DNA of 64,000 bases from Xanthomonas sp. DAR 34887 (GCF_041245805.1 NZ_CP162490.1:1403001-1467000), one strand, 5' to 3'. Shown: positions 52,198 to 62,699, counted from the first letter of the stretch. The notes: a model not told the origin generated them from the letters alone. Made by a program: numbers and translations.

Positions 52198-53097
52198 ATG
52201 GCACGTGACCATTACAACGATCTACGAGCCTTGCTCGTCGTGGCGCGGGAACGCAGCTTTACGAGAGCGGCGGCGCAACTGGGTGTGTCCCAATCCGCCC
52301 TGAGCTATACCATCCGCGGGCTGGAACAGCGCCTGGGCATCCGCCTGCTGACCCGGACCACCCGCAGCGTCGTGCCGACGGAAGCCGGACAACGGTTGCT
52401 CGCACAGATCACGCCGCATTTCACTAGCATCGATGAAGCGGTGGAAGGACTGAGCGAGCTGCGTGACCGCCCTGCAGGCACAGTGCGGATCAACAGCAGC
52501 GAACACGCCAGCGAACTCATCCTGTGGCCAAGGATGAGGCAACTGCTCAAGGAATACCCGGATATCCACCTAGAAGTGGTCGACCAGTCGAGCTTGGCTG
52601 ACATCGTGGCCGAGGGCTTCGACGCAGGTATCCGCCTTGGGGAGCAGGTGGCGCGGGACATGGTTGCCGTTCCGATCAGCCCTCCCGTCTGCATGGCAGT
52701 GGTCGGCTCGCCCGCCTACTTCAAGCGCCACGGAAAGCCCGACACGCCCCAGGACCTCAATCACCACGAATGCATCAACATGCGGCTGATGACGCAAGGT
52801 GGCCTGTACGCCTGGGAGTTCGAGAAGAACGGACGCGCGGTGAATGTGCGTGTAGAAGGCGGGCTGACCTTCAACAACGTCCGGCTGATCATCCAGGCTG
52901 CAATGGACGGTTTCGGCCTGGCCTGCGTGCCCGATGCAATCGTCGCTGCCGAGATCCGGCAGAAGCGCCTGATCCAGGTGATGACGGACTGGTGCCCGCC
53001 GTTTCCCGGGTTCCACCTCTACTACCCTAGCCGGCGCCAGAACTCACCGGCGCTCGTGCTGTTGGTCGAGGCATTGAGATGGACAGGTCATAGGTAA
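52198..53097 (+). CDS. LysR-family regulator of the exported cupin/CMD/ABM operon
   Basis: This is a 299-residue LysR regulator: helix-turn-helix at about 8-65 (VVARERSFTRAAAQLGVSQSALSYTIRGLEQRLG) and effector domain from 90. The segment GFDAGIRLGEQVARDMVAVPI resembles the AaeR/DsdC-like group that senses aromatic or small organic compounds. It is divergent from the operon at 48.0-52.0 kb, with a palindrome between, so it most likely controls that operon. The inducer is unknown. Confidence 0.9.
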   Translation: MARDHYNDLRALLVVARERSFTRAAAQLGVSQSALSYTIRGLEQRLGIRLLTRTTRSVVPTEAGQRLLAQITPHFTSIDEAVEGLSELRDRPAGTVRINSSEHASELILWPRMRQLLKEYPDIHLEVVDQSSLADIVAEGFDAGIRLGEQVARDMVAVPISPPVCMAVVGSPAYFKRHGKPDTPQDLNHHECINMRLMTQGGLYAWEFEKNGRAVNVRVEGGLTFNNVRLIIQAAMDGFGLACVPDAIVAAEIRQKRLIQVMTDWCPPFPGFHLYYPSRRQNSPALVLLVEALRWTGHR

Positions 53098-53642
53098 GCG
53101 CATGTCCAAGTTTCGGGCGACCTGTCGCCTCGAACTCTTCCGATCAGGCTGCCCTGGTTCAAGTGCCGGAGGGCGGATGGTCCAAAGAGGGCCACTAATG
53201 TCGAATGCCGCCTGTTCCTAAGACTCTTTTCCTTATTCGGCTTCCTGACAGCTCCAGGACTGGATTCCCTGGAAACGTTCGTGGCCCAGGCTTTTGTGTC
53301 AGAGAAGGAACAGCGGCAGCCCGGATCCACTGAAGTTGCCTGTTAATTTCCTTGTTACGGGAATGGGCCAGAGAGAAGCTGGCCCTGGACTGGATACACT
53401 ACGACTTCGATCAGCGATCTGAGCATTGCCATGGCTGGTTTCGCACCGCCTGCTGAAACCGCGCCTGAAAAACCTGGCGGTGCGGGCGTGCTGCCTGCGA
53501 TTGCCGCGGGAAATGCATCGCTGGCTACGCGTCGAACCTGCATGCGGCTGTCGGGACTGAAGTTTCTGCCGCCATGCACCTGATCGCAAGTCACAGGAAG
53601 CGGCTTTCGTCGCGACAAGCGCAGCAACTGAGCTCGTCGCGC
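53098..53642. other. Gene-free stretch at the right edge of the accessory region
   Basis: This 545-base stretch lies between two LysR genes. It holds a 7-base hairpin GGGCCAG/CTGGCCC at 53365-53385, but no convincing gene; the short frames on either strand match no family I recognise. No tRNA 3' fragment, integrase remnant or heptad repeat is present. It may be the scar of the right boundary of an inserted region. Confidence 0.45.
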
Positions 53643-54551
53643 TCAAGCGCGTTGCCGGCCGCCGTGCATGGTCGATGCCGCCGTGCGCAACGCCTGGCCG
53701 ATCTGCTGCAGGACGCTCGAGCGCACCGCCGCGTGCTGCCAATAGAGTGGGACATCGAGCCAGCGCTGCGGATCGATGACGACGATCTGTTTCTCGCGCA
53801 ATCCGGACGTGAGCAGTTGCTCGGGGGCGAGGCACCAGCCGAGGTCGCGCGCGGCGGCTTCGACGAAGCCGGTCGAGGTCGGCAGGTAGTGGATGGGCGG
53901 GCTCAGGCGGGTGCGGGTGATGCGCCGCATGAAGCGGGCCTGCAGCGCGTCCTTGCGGTTGAACACCATCATCGGCGCCTGCGCCAGCGCGGCCGCCGTG
54001 AGTCCTGCGGCGAAGTGGCGCGCGACGAACGCCGGCGAGGCGATCGCGTGGTAGCGCATGCTGCCCAGGGCATGCACGTTGCAGCCCTGCAGCGGCTTGC
54101 TGGCGGAGGTGACCGCGCCGAGCACGGTGCCGTTGCGCAGCAATTCCAGCGTGTGGTCCTGGTCGTCCACGTGCACATCGAACAGGAAGCCGTGCGCATG
54201 ATGCAGCGACGACAGTGCGGCGAGGAACCAGGTCTGCAACGAGTCGTCGTTGACCGCGATCGCGATGCTGCGCGCGGGGCCGGCGGCAGCCGTGCTGGGC
54301 AAGAAATCGGCCATCGCCTCGGCCTCCAGCGCCTGCATCGGGCGCACCCGGCGCAGCAGCGCTTCGCCTGCTGGCGTTGGCCGGCAGGGCGCCTGGCGCA
54401 CCACCAGCACCTGCCCGAGGCGGTCCTCGAGCGCCTTGATCCGTTGCGAGATGGCCGACGGCGTCAGCGACAGCCGGCGCGCAGCGGCATCGAAGCTGCC
54501 TTCGTCGAGCACGGCGGCGAAGGCCGACAGTTGCGGATGAAGCAGGTCCAT
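53643..54551 (-). CDS. argP: LysR-family regulator ArgP-like
   Basis: The product is 302 residues with N-terminus MDLLHPQLSAFAAVLDEGSFDAAARRL and TPSAISQRIKALEDRLGQVLVVR, which is characteristic of ArgP/LysG. The effector domain follows from about 90. It is divergent from a LysE/ArgO exporter gene, the typical partner. ArgP activates the exporter when arginine or lysine accumulates. The intergenic region contains an inverted repeat. The identification is strong because sequence and context agree. Confidence 0.9.
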   Translation of the reverse strand: MDLLHPQLSAFAAVLDEGSFDAAARRLSLTPSAISQRIKALEDRLGQVLVVRQAPCRPTPAGEALLRRVRPMQALEAEAMADFLPSTAAAGPARSIAIAVNDDSLQTWFLAALSSLHHAHGFLFDVHVDDQDHTLELLRNGTVLGAVTSASKPLQGCNVHALGSMRYHAIASPAFVARHFAAGLTAAALAQAPMMVFNRKDALQARFMRRITRTRLSPPIHYLPTSTGFVEAAARDLGWCLAPEQLLTSGLREKQIVVIDPQRWLDVPLYWQHAAVRSSVLQQIGQALRTAASTMHGGRQRA

Positions 54552-54592
54552 GGGTGGCGTCGATTAGAATTTCTTCATAGCCTACAGAATAT

Positions 54593-54605
54593 TTAGCTTG
54601 GCTAA
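54593..54605. promoter_or_regulatory. Inverted repeat between argP and argO
   Basis: TTAGC, three bases, GCTAA lies in the A/T-rich centre of the 104-base divergent region. It is a candidate part of the ArgP binding site or of the argO promoter. Confidence 0.4.
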
Positions 54606-54655
54606 TGGCCGGGCCGGGGCCAGCATGCGCCCCTCCCCAGTCCTGGTCATCCCTC

Positions 54656-55273
54656 ATGGTTCTCGAAGCAGCGTTTGCCGGCTTAATGGCCGGCGCCGGC
54701 TTGATCGTCGCGATCGGCGCGCAGAACGCGTTCGTGCTGCGGCAGGGCTTGCAGCGCCAGCGGGTGGGCCTGGTGGTGGCGGTCTGCGCGGTCGGCGATA
54801 TCGCCTTGATCGCGCTCGGGGTCGCCGGCATCGGCGCGCTGGTGCAGCAATGGCCCGCACTGCTGCAGGTGTTGCGCTACGCGGGCGCGGCCTTCCTCGG
54901 CGTCTACGGCCTGATGGCGGCGCGACGCGCATGGCGCGGTGCCGGCGCATTGAAGGCGCAGGGCGAGGCGCCTACGAGCTGGCGCCGCGTGCTGCTGGCC
55001 TGCCTGGGCTTCACGTTTCTCAATCCGCACGTGTATCTGGACACGATGGTCCTGCTCGGCAGCCTGTCCACCCGCTATCCGGGCGCGCTGCGCTGGGCGT
55101 TCGCGTGCGGCGCCTGCCTGGCGAGCGTGCTCTGGTTCTGCGGTCTCGGTTATGGCGCGCGATGGCTGCAGCCGGTGTTCCGCACGGCGCGCGCATGGCG
55201 CGTGCTGGACGCGGGCATCGCGGTGTTCATGCTGACCTTGTGCGGCCTGTTGCTGTTGCATCCGTTGGACTGA
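54656..55273 (+). CDS. argO: LysE/ArgO-family basic amino acid exporter
   Basis: This is a 205-residue membrane protein with about six helices. The LysE signature GLIVAIGAQNAFVLRQGLQR spans 14-33, and FTFLNPHVYLDTMVLLGS is a second family block near 120-137. The start MVLEAAFAGLMAGAGL is chosen over an upstream ATG because the family begins there. It exports arginine or related basic amino acids and toxic analogues such as canavanine. It is controlled by the divergent argP. Confidence 0.93.
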   Translation: MVLEAAFAGLMAGAGLIVAIGAQNAFVLRQGLQRQRVGLVVAVCAVGDIALIALGVAGIGALVQQWPALLQVLRYAGAAFLGVYGLMAARRAWRGAGALKAQGEAPTSWRRVLLACLGFTFLNPHVYLDTMVLLGSLSTRYPGALRWAFACGACLASVLWFCGLGYGARWLQPVFRTARAWRVLDAGIAVFMLTLCGLLLLHPLD

Positions 55274-55327
55274 CGCGAACCGCGGTACTGCGCGTGCCGT
55301 GGCCGCAGCATGCGTGCACGGCAATGG

Positions 55328-55960
55328 CTAGGCGGAGGCGGGCGCGGCCCTGAGCATGCCGGCGAGACTTTCGCTGAGGATCAGCTGCAGGTGCATGCGC
55401 TTCAGTTCCACGCCGACCACCATCATGTGCAGGCCCACGCACATCGCCGCGACCGCGTAGACGCGCGCCTGGAACTCCTGTTCGTCGCCGCTCCAGTCGT
55501 CATGGCCGCGCAAAAGACGCTTGAGCATGTCGCCCAGGTGTTCGATCAGGGAGACGCCGCGCCGCCGCGCATAGTCGGCCAGTTCGGGATCGCGCGCAGC
55601 CGCCAGGTCGATTTCCAGGCCGAGCCGCAGGCGGCGGCCATCGGCCTCGGACAGCAGCCATTCCTCCAGCGCGCCGGCGATGAAGTCGGTCGCGGCCAGA
55701 TGCTGCGGCCGTTCGATCATCCACATGGTGCGCAGCGACCGCTCGTAGCTGCGTTCCATCAGCGCCCGCACCAGCCCGCGCTTGTCGCCGAAGCAGCGGC
55801 GCAACGCGCTGCAGGGCACGTCGCTGGCTTGCGCTATCAGTTCGAAGCTGGTCGCGCCGAGGCCCTTGTCGGTGATGCACTGTTCGGCCGCGTCGAGCGC
55901 GGCATCGCGGATGCGCTGCTCGCGTTCCCTGGCGCTGCGCAGGTCAACGACATTGGACAT
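55328..55960 (-). CDS. TetR-family transcriptional regulator
   Basis: The product is 210 residues from MSNVVDLRSARERE. The N-terminal helix-turn-helix (about 18-65: AALDAAEQCITDKGLGATSFELIAQ, DVPCSALRRCFGDKRGLVRALME) is a recognisable though diverged TetR domain. The ligand domain is all-helical with histidine/arginine-rich segments. A longer frame upstream is possible but has no domain. It is divergent from a TonB-receptor gene and may regulate it or be co-regulated by Fur. Ligand unknown. Confidence 0.82.
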   Translation of the reverse strand: MSNVVDLRSAREREQRIRDAALDAAEQCITDKGLGATSFELIAQASDVPCSALRRCFGDKRGLVRALMERSYERSLRTMWMIERPQHLAATDFIAGALEEWLLSEADGRRLRLGLEIDLAAARDPELADYARRRGVSLIEHLGDMLKRLLRGHDDWSGDEQEFQARVYAVAAMCVGLHMMVVGVELKRMHLQLILSESLAGMLRAAPASA

Positions 55961-56079
55961 GGGGAGCGGTCCTGGCGAAAAGGTGGATGGTGACCCGATT
56001 GCGTCGCCGATGCCATGCCGAACGCATGCGAGACGCATGTGGCGCAAGACGAAACGGCGGTCGGCATGCTTATCATGCG

Positions 56080-56098
56080 TATAATAATCATTCTCGTT
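56080..56098 (+). promoter_or_regulatory. Fur-box-like site upstream of the TonB receptor
   Basis: A 19-base stretch containing ATAATAATCATTCTC fits the Fur consensus of alternating ATAAT/ATTAT halves around a central C. It lies about 50 bases upstream of the receptor start, between the divergent TetR and receptor genes. Iron-dependent repression of the receptor is the natural reading. Confidence 0.65.
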
Positions 56099-56145
56099 AA
56101 CTAGCGGTGCCTGGACGGTGCCGTGTCGTCTCAAAGGATCCGTTG

Positions 56146-58254
56146 ATGCCTGCACCGCTTCTCCTGTCCGTCGCGCTGTTCACCGCGTTGGCGACCATCG
56201 CCCGCGCCCACGCGCAGTCGCCCGACGCGCAGACCCTGGATACCGTCGTAGTCAGTGCCTCGCGCACCGATCAGCCGGCCGAAACCGCGCCACAGACCGT
56301 GGTGGTGATCGACCAGCAGCAAATCGCCCAGCAATTGGCCATCAGCAGCAATTCGTCGGATCTGCTGTCCAGCCTGCTGCCGTCGTATACGCCGAGCCGC
56401 GGCAAGATGAACGGCAGTGGCGAGACCTTGCGCGGACGTACGCCGTTGATCCTGGTCGACGGCATCCCGCAGTCCAATCCGCTGCGTCCGACCGGGCGCG
56501 AAGCGCACACGATCGACTATGCGATGGTCGAACGCATCGAGGTGATCCAGGGCGCCAACGCGATGAACGGCCTGGGCGCGACCGGCGGCACCATCAACCT
56601 GGTCACGCGCCGCCCGCAGCCGGGTGCGCTCAACCAGCATGTCGAAGTACAGACTACGATGCCGACCACCGACGTCGATGCCGAGACCACCAGCTACAGA
56701 ACCAGCTACCGCATCGATGGACGCCGCGACAAGCTCGACTACCTGCTCGGCGTCGGCTACGAGGACCAGGGCCTGTACCTGGACGGCGACGGGCACGCGA
56801 TCGGCACCGACGTGACCCAGGGCGATCTGATGGCCACGCGCGCCTATGACGTGCACGCCAAGCTGGGCTACTGGATCGACGACCGGCAGGAACTGCAGTT
56901 CAGTTCCAACCGCTACCGGATCAAGTCCAAGGCCGAGTACCTCGGCGTGGCCGGCGATCGCGAACGCGGCATTCCGACCACCTCGGTCCGCGGCCGGCCG
57001 GAAGGCACGCCGCCATGGAACGACGTGTGGACCACCGGCCTGTCCTACGCGCACCACGACCTGGCCGGGATGGAACTGAAGGCGATGGTGTTCAACCAGG
57101 AGTTCGAAGGGCTGTTCGGCGCCGACAACTCTGCCACCTTCCAGGATCCGCGCATCGCGCCCAATGGCACGCTGTACGACCAGTCGCGCTCGGTCGCGTC
57201 CAAGTGGGGTTCCAAGAGCAGCCTCGGCAAGGACGACCTGCTCGATGGCCGGCTCAAGCTCGCGGGCGGCTTCGACACCCTGTGGGACAGCGGCAAGCAG
57301 GATCTCTACGGCACCGGCCGCACCTATGTGCCCGAGTCGGAGTTCCGCGACCTGGCCGCGTTCCTGCAGGGCGAATACCGGCTGCTGCCGCAGCTGACCG
57401 TGCACGGCGGCGTGCGCCATGAAGACGCCAGGCTGCGCATCGACAGCTACCAGACCCTGGCCCGCTACAACCGGGTGCAGGTGCAGGGCGGCACGCTGTC
57501 CTTCGCCGAGACGCTGTACAACGCCGGCGCGGTGCTGGCGCCGAGCGAGCGCTTCAACGTCTTCGCCAGCTATTCCGAAGGCTTCGGCATGCCCGACGTG
57601 GGCCGCGTGCTGCGCTCGATCAACACGCCCGGCACCAGCGTCGCCAGCCTGAGCGCGCTGCAGCCGGTGCTGACCCGCAACGTCGAGCTGGGCACGCGCC
57701 TGCGCGGCGCGGCGTGGGATGTCGATGTCGGCGTGTTCCAGTCGCGCTCGGACTACGGCACCCGGGTGATCGCGGTGGACGGCGCGTTCCAGATGGCGCG
57801 GGAGAAGACCCGCATCGAGGGCGTGGACGCCAGCGCCAAGTACCGGCTCAACGACCGGCAGCGCCTCGGCCTGGCCTATGCGTACACGCGCGGACGCTAC
57901 GACAGCGACGGCAACGGTACGCTGGATGCGCACCTGGACGGACTGAACATCGCGCCCAACCGCGTCATCGGCAGTTGGTCGTCGCAATGGACGCCGCGGC
58001 TGTCCAGCTTCGTGCAGGCGCAATACGCGTTCAGCCGCAGCTTCGACGATCCGCAAAAGCGCTTCAGCGGCTATGCGCTGGTCGATGCGGCGCTGAACTA
58101 CCGGTTGCGCCAGGGCGAGCTGCGCCTGGCGGTCGCCAACCTGCTCGATCGCCAGTACATCACCTACTACTCGCAGAGCGCGCTGGTCGAACCGGACCGC
58201 TATTTCGCCGGACGCGGGCGCACGCTGACGGTGGGTTACAGCCTGGATTTCTGA
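56146..58254 (+). CDS. TonB-dependent siderophore receptor (copy E)
   Basis: This encodes 702 residues from MPAPLLLSVALFTALATIARAHAQ with AAAGGATC ahead of it. The TonB box LDTVVVSASRTDQPAE is near 28-43; the plug has LRGRTPLILVDGIPQSNPL and ERIEVIQGANAMNGLGATGGTINLVTR; the barrel ends in VGYSLDF with a terminal aromatic. The plug motifs and smaller size fit siderophore receptors rather than the A/B/C group. A Fur-like box upstream supports iron control. No siderophore biosynthesis gene is nearby, so it could use a foreign siderophore. Confidence 0.92.
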   Translation: MPAPLLLSVALFTALATIARAHAQSPDAQTLDTVVVSASRTDQPAETAPQTVVVIDQQQIAQQLAISSNSSDLLSSLLPSYTPSRGKMNGSGETLRGRTPLILVDGIPQSNPLRPTGREAHTIDYAMVERIEVIQGANAMNGLGATGGTINLVTRRPQPGALNQHVEVQTTMPTTDVDAETTSYRTSYRIDGRRDKLDYLLGVGYEDQGLYLDGDGHAIGTDVTQGDLMATRAYDVHAKLGYWIDDRQELQFSSNRYRIKSKAEYLGVAGDRERGIPTTSVRGRPEGTPPWNDVWTTGLSYAHHDLAGMELKAMVFNQEFEGLFGADNSATFQDPRIAPNGTLYDQSRSVASKWGSKSSLGKDDLLDGRLKLAGGFDTLWDSGKQDLYGTGRTYVPESEFRDLAAFLQGEYRLLPQLTVHGGVRHEDARLRIDSYQTLARYNRVQVQGGTLSFAETLYNAGAVLAPSERFNVFASYSEGFGMPDVGRVLRSINTPGTSVASLSALQPVLTRNVELGTRLRGAAWDVDVGVFQSRSDYGTRVIAVDGAFQMAREKTRIEGVDASAKYRLNDRQRLGLAYAYTRGRYDSDGNGTLDAHLDGLNIAPNRVIGSWSSQWTPRLSSFVQAQYAFSRSFDDPQKRFSGYALVDAALNYRLRQGELRLAVANLLDRQYITYYSQSALVEPDRYFAGRGRTLTVGYSLDF

Positions 58255-58547
58255 GCGGCGGCGGCTGTGCGGCGCAGGCGTGAATGCGCGGGTTCGCGTG
58301 CTGCCGAGCGCACGTGGCGCCGTACTTACGTGTGGCGATGGAGGCAGGGATGCGGCAGAAGTGGAGGCTCCGTCTGCCGATCCCACACCGGCGATTTCTT
58401 CTGCGCGTCGCTCCGCTGCAGCCTGGTGTGGCGCATCCGCTGGCAGGCGCGCGTGCCGAAACCTTGGTCGTCCATATCTTCGGTGTGGACCAGTGCGTGC
58501 TTGCACCGCGCTGGCAAGCGCGCTGCCCTGCTGCGGCTGGCTAGCGG
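58255..58547. other. Gene-free stretch after receptor E
   Basis: These 293 bases hold only short overlapping frames without domains. No clear terminator is seen after the receptor. Confidence 0.4.
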
Positions 58548-59045
58548 CTACCAGTCGCCGTAGGGATAGCCGTAGCCGCTGCGGCCGTAGTAGCCGTGGC
58601 CTTCGCTCTGGCCGACGCTGATGCTGATGCCGACTTCGCGCGGCTTGCCGTCGTCGTTGTAGTAGGTCTTGCACAGGTTGAGGTTGGCGGCCTGGTAGTT
58701 GCTGTTGCCGCCGCGCGAGGAGTAGCCGAAACCGGTGGCGACGCTGCCGTGCACGTCGCCCTTGCAACGGTCGGCACGCGCCTGCTCGGCCTCGGCCAGG
58801 GCCTGGGTGGCCGCGGCCTTCTGTGCCGAGGCCGAGGTGCCGCTGGTGTCGCCGTAGTAGGCGCCGGGCGGATCGGCCTTGTAGACCGGGTCGGTGCCGT
58901 AGGTGATCGGCTGCTGCGGCACGCTCAGGTCCAGCGCGCGCTTGGCCGCTTCGCTGTCGCTGCTGCCGGAACCGCCGTCGGCGGGGGTTTGCGCCATTGC
59001 CGGGCCGGCGAGCAGGGCACAGGCAAGCAGGAAGGATCGTTTCAT
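58548..59045 (-). CDS. Secreted protein of unknown function
   Basis: The product is 165 residues. The start MKRSFLLACALLAGPAMAQ opens a signal peptide. The mature part has a helical, alanine/glutamate-rich middle (about 75-95) and two cysteines (in DRCKGD and NLCKTYY). The glycine/tyrosine-rich tail reads YYGRSGYGYPYGDW. It looks like a conserved xanthomonad envelope protein, but I cannot assign a family. It is transcribed alone. Confidence 0.7.
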   Translation of the reverse strand: MKRSFLLACALLAGPAMAQTPADGGSGSSDSEAAKRALDLSVPQQPITYGTDPVYKADPPGAYYGDTSGTSASAQKAAATQALAEAEQARADRCKGDVHGSVATGFGYSSRGGNSNYQAANLNLCKTYYNDDGKPREVGISISVGQSEGHGYYGRSGYGYPYGDW

Positions 59046-59426
59046 CGGACGTACGCCAAGGAAAGTAAGGGCTGGATGGCGGCAGCCGCCGCTGCGCGCC
59101 ACCATGAGCCGACGCTATCAATAGCACGTTGAACCCGGCCTGTCGGCGCCGGGGAATTTTCTTGCCGGCGCCGGCCATCTTTCGCCAAGCGGCGGCAAGC
59201 GGCGCCTTCCGCCTGCTGCCGCTAGGGCGTGTCATCGATTCCCAGTAGATCGCGTTGGGTTTGTCAGTCGCCGGCTGGCGGTCTGACAGACCCAACCCGC
59301 AGGGCCGCTCCTGTGCGCGCTCGGCGCTACGTCATCGCCTGAATGGAACCGTCCTCCACGCCTTCTATTGCTTGCCTCGTGCACGCACGCGAGCGGCGCG
59401 ATCTGCTTGGGGATTGATGGCGCGCC
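59046..59426. other. Gene-free stretch with a 13-base inverted repeat
   Basis: Upstream of the secreted protein and downstream of recQ lie 381 bases without a gene. TTGGGTTTGTCAG (59255-59267) and CTGACAGACCCAA (59283-59295) form an inverted repeat with one mismatch and a 15-base loop. It may be a terminator, a protein-binding site or the trace of a mobile element; only one copy is seen in this window. Confidence 0.45.
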
Positions 59427-61235
<1,809 letters not shown>

Positions 61236-61294
61236 GCCTCTAGGATACCGCGTAGGTCAAGCGCGGCAGCCCGTCGCCGCCACGCACCGCGGTG

Positions 61295-61831
61295 TCAGGC
61301 GCCAGCGGCCGCGTGCGTAGGCATTGCCCGACGCGCACGGCGCCTGCCGACGAAGTGGCCGATCAACAGCACCGGCAGCGCGAGCAGCAATGCCGCCGAG
61401 CACGCCAGCGCCGGCGCGATCATCGCCAGCAATTGCGCCGGATGGCCGGGATCGTAGCCGCGCGCCCATGCCGACATCGCCAGCAGGCCCAGCCCGCTCG
61501 CCAGCACCAGCAAGGTCAGCGCGGCGACCTTGGGCACGCTGCGCTGGCGCCCCTGGCACAGGTCGATGGACAGGGCCAACGCGACGCAGCCGGCCCACAC
61601 CGCGGCGAACCAGTTCAGCGCGGGCACCAGGAAACTGACGCTGTAGCCGATCGCGGTCAGCACCGCGAGCAGCAATGCGACCAGGCCATGGCCACCGTTG
61701 GTGGGCACACCCGAGTCGCCCAACTGCCACCACGCATGAAAGCCCGCGGCCAGGCCAGCGGCGATTCCAAAGGCGCATCCCAGCACAATGGCCAGCAACG
61801 GTAGACGCAGCGAGGGATACGAAGCGCTCAT
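61295..61831 (-). CDS. Four-helix membrane protein, unknown
   Basis: The product is 178 residues from MSASYPSLRLPLLAIVLGCAFG. Four or five hydrophobic segments (about 9-30, 45-65, 70-90, 105-125 and 140-160) mark it as an integral inner-membrane protein, followed by a basic C-terminal tail (GRRRARRAMPTH). A longer frame upstream is formed by a palindromic repeat region and is not protein-like. I recognise no family. It is 59 bases upstream of recQ in the same direction. Confidence 0.6.
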   Translation of the reverse strand: MSASYPSLRLPLLAIVLGCAFGIAAGLAAGFHAWWQLGDSGVPTNGGHGLVALLLAVLTAIGYSVSFLVPALNWFAAVWAGCVALALSIDLCQGRQRSVPKVAALTLLVLASGLGLLAMSAWARGYDPGHPAQLLAMIAPALACSAALLLALPVLLIGHFVGRRRARRAMPTHAAAGA

Positions 61832-61920
61832 CGAACGTCCATGCAAGCGGGCGGTAGCCCGCCCGCCAGTATGCATGACGCCAGCGATCCAGCCCTCGCA
61901 TTGAAGCCTCGGCGTGCAAG

Positions 61921-61937
61921 CCCCCTTAGTAAGGGGG
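61921..61937. repeat. Small perfect hairpin
   Basis: CCCCCTT, three bases, AAGGGGG. It lies between the membrane-protein gene and the larger palindrome downstream of dps, and could contribute to transcription termination. Confidence 0.6.
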
Positions 61938-61977
61938 CGCGCCGCAGGCGCGGGGATTGGAAGCCACGAAGCTGGGG

Positions 61978-62004
61978 CCCAGAGTTTGCGACGCAAACTC
62001 TGGG
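61978..62004 (-). repeat. Palindromic repeat downstream of dps
   Basis: CCCAGAGTTTG, five bases, CAAACTCTGGG form a perfect 11-base inverted repeat about 35 bases after the dps stop. A further GCCTGC/GCAGGC hairpin at 62012-62026 lies between. It may act as terminator for dps. It reads as QSLRRKLW on both strands and so produces spurious open frames. Confidence 0.65.
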
Positions 62005-62038
62005 AGGCCATGCCTGCTGCGCAGGCGTGGTCGTACCC

Positions 62039-62605
62039 TTACTGCAGCAGCGAACGCAGCATCCACGCGTACTTCTCGTGGGTCTGCAGGCGCTGGGTCA
62101 GCATGTCCACCGACGGGTCGTCGCCGGCATCGTCGGCGGTCGTGAGCGCCTTGCGCGCGGTGCGGCACAGCGCCTCGTTGCCGACCACCAGCTGGCGCAC
62201 CATCTCGCGCCAGTCGGCGCTGTCGCTCAGGCCCGGCTCTTCCGGGATCGAGGTCAGCGCGGCGAATTCCTTGTACGAGCCCGGCGCGTTGAAGCCCAGC
62301 GCGCGGATGCGCTCGGCGATGTCGTCCAGCGCCGCCCACTGCTCGGTGTACTGGGTCTCGAACATCAGGTGCAGCGAATTGAACATCGACCCGGTCACGT
62401 TCCAGTGGAAGTTGTGGGTCTTCAGGTACAGGGTGAACGCGTCGGCCATGACGTGCGACAGGCCGTCGGCGATCTTCTTGCGGTCGCCGCCGCTGATCCC
62501 GATATCGATATTGGGCGCGGACGGCGCCAGCGCCGCCAGTGGCGTGGTGGATGCGGCCTGCTTGGCGGCGCTCTTGGTCTTGCCGGGGGTCTTGCTCTTG
62601 GCCAT
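62039..62605 (-). CDS. dps: DNA-protecting ferritin-like protein Dps
   Basis: This encodes 188 residues. The lysine-rich N-terminal tail (MAKSKTPGKTKSAAKQ) suits DNA binding. The ferritin-like core has the ferroxidase ligands in THNFHWNVTG and WAALDDIAERIRALG, spanning about 40-188. It forms a dodecamer that stores iron and shields DNA from peroxide. It is divergent from hrpA. The region between might carry an OxyR or Fur site, but I see no convincing match. Confidence 0.96.
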   Translation of the reverse strand: MAKSKTPGKTKSAAKQAASTTPLAALAPSAPNIDIGISGGDRKKIADGLSHVMADAFTLYLKTHNFHWNVTGSMFNSLHLMFETQYTEQWAALDDIAERIRALGFNAPGSYKEFAALTSIPEEPGLSDSADWREMVRQLVVGNEALCRTARKALTTADDAGDDPSVDMLTQRLQTHEKYAWMLRSLLQ

Positions 62606-62699
62606 CAGGGAATCCTCTTGAGGGGTTGGGAACGATATGGCGTCACAATAGACAGACTAAAGCATGCGCTGTTATTCAAAGTTCAATGGCACCCGATTG
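62606..62699. promoter_or_regulatory. Divergent region between dps and hrpA
   Basis: These 94 bases are relatively A/T-rich at 62640-62690 and must hold the promoters of both genes. AATAGACAGACTAAAG is reminiscent of part of an OxyR site but is not enough to call one. Confidence 0.4.

Noticed and set aside
53355..53627. 90-codon frame on the minus strand between the two LysR genes
   Set aside because: No family, no good binding site, and composition typical of random GC-rich frames.
62606..62699. OxyR binding site between dps and hrpA
   Set aside because: One ATAG-like half site is visible but the four-part spacing of an OxyR site is not.
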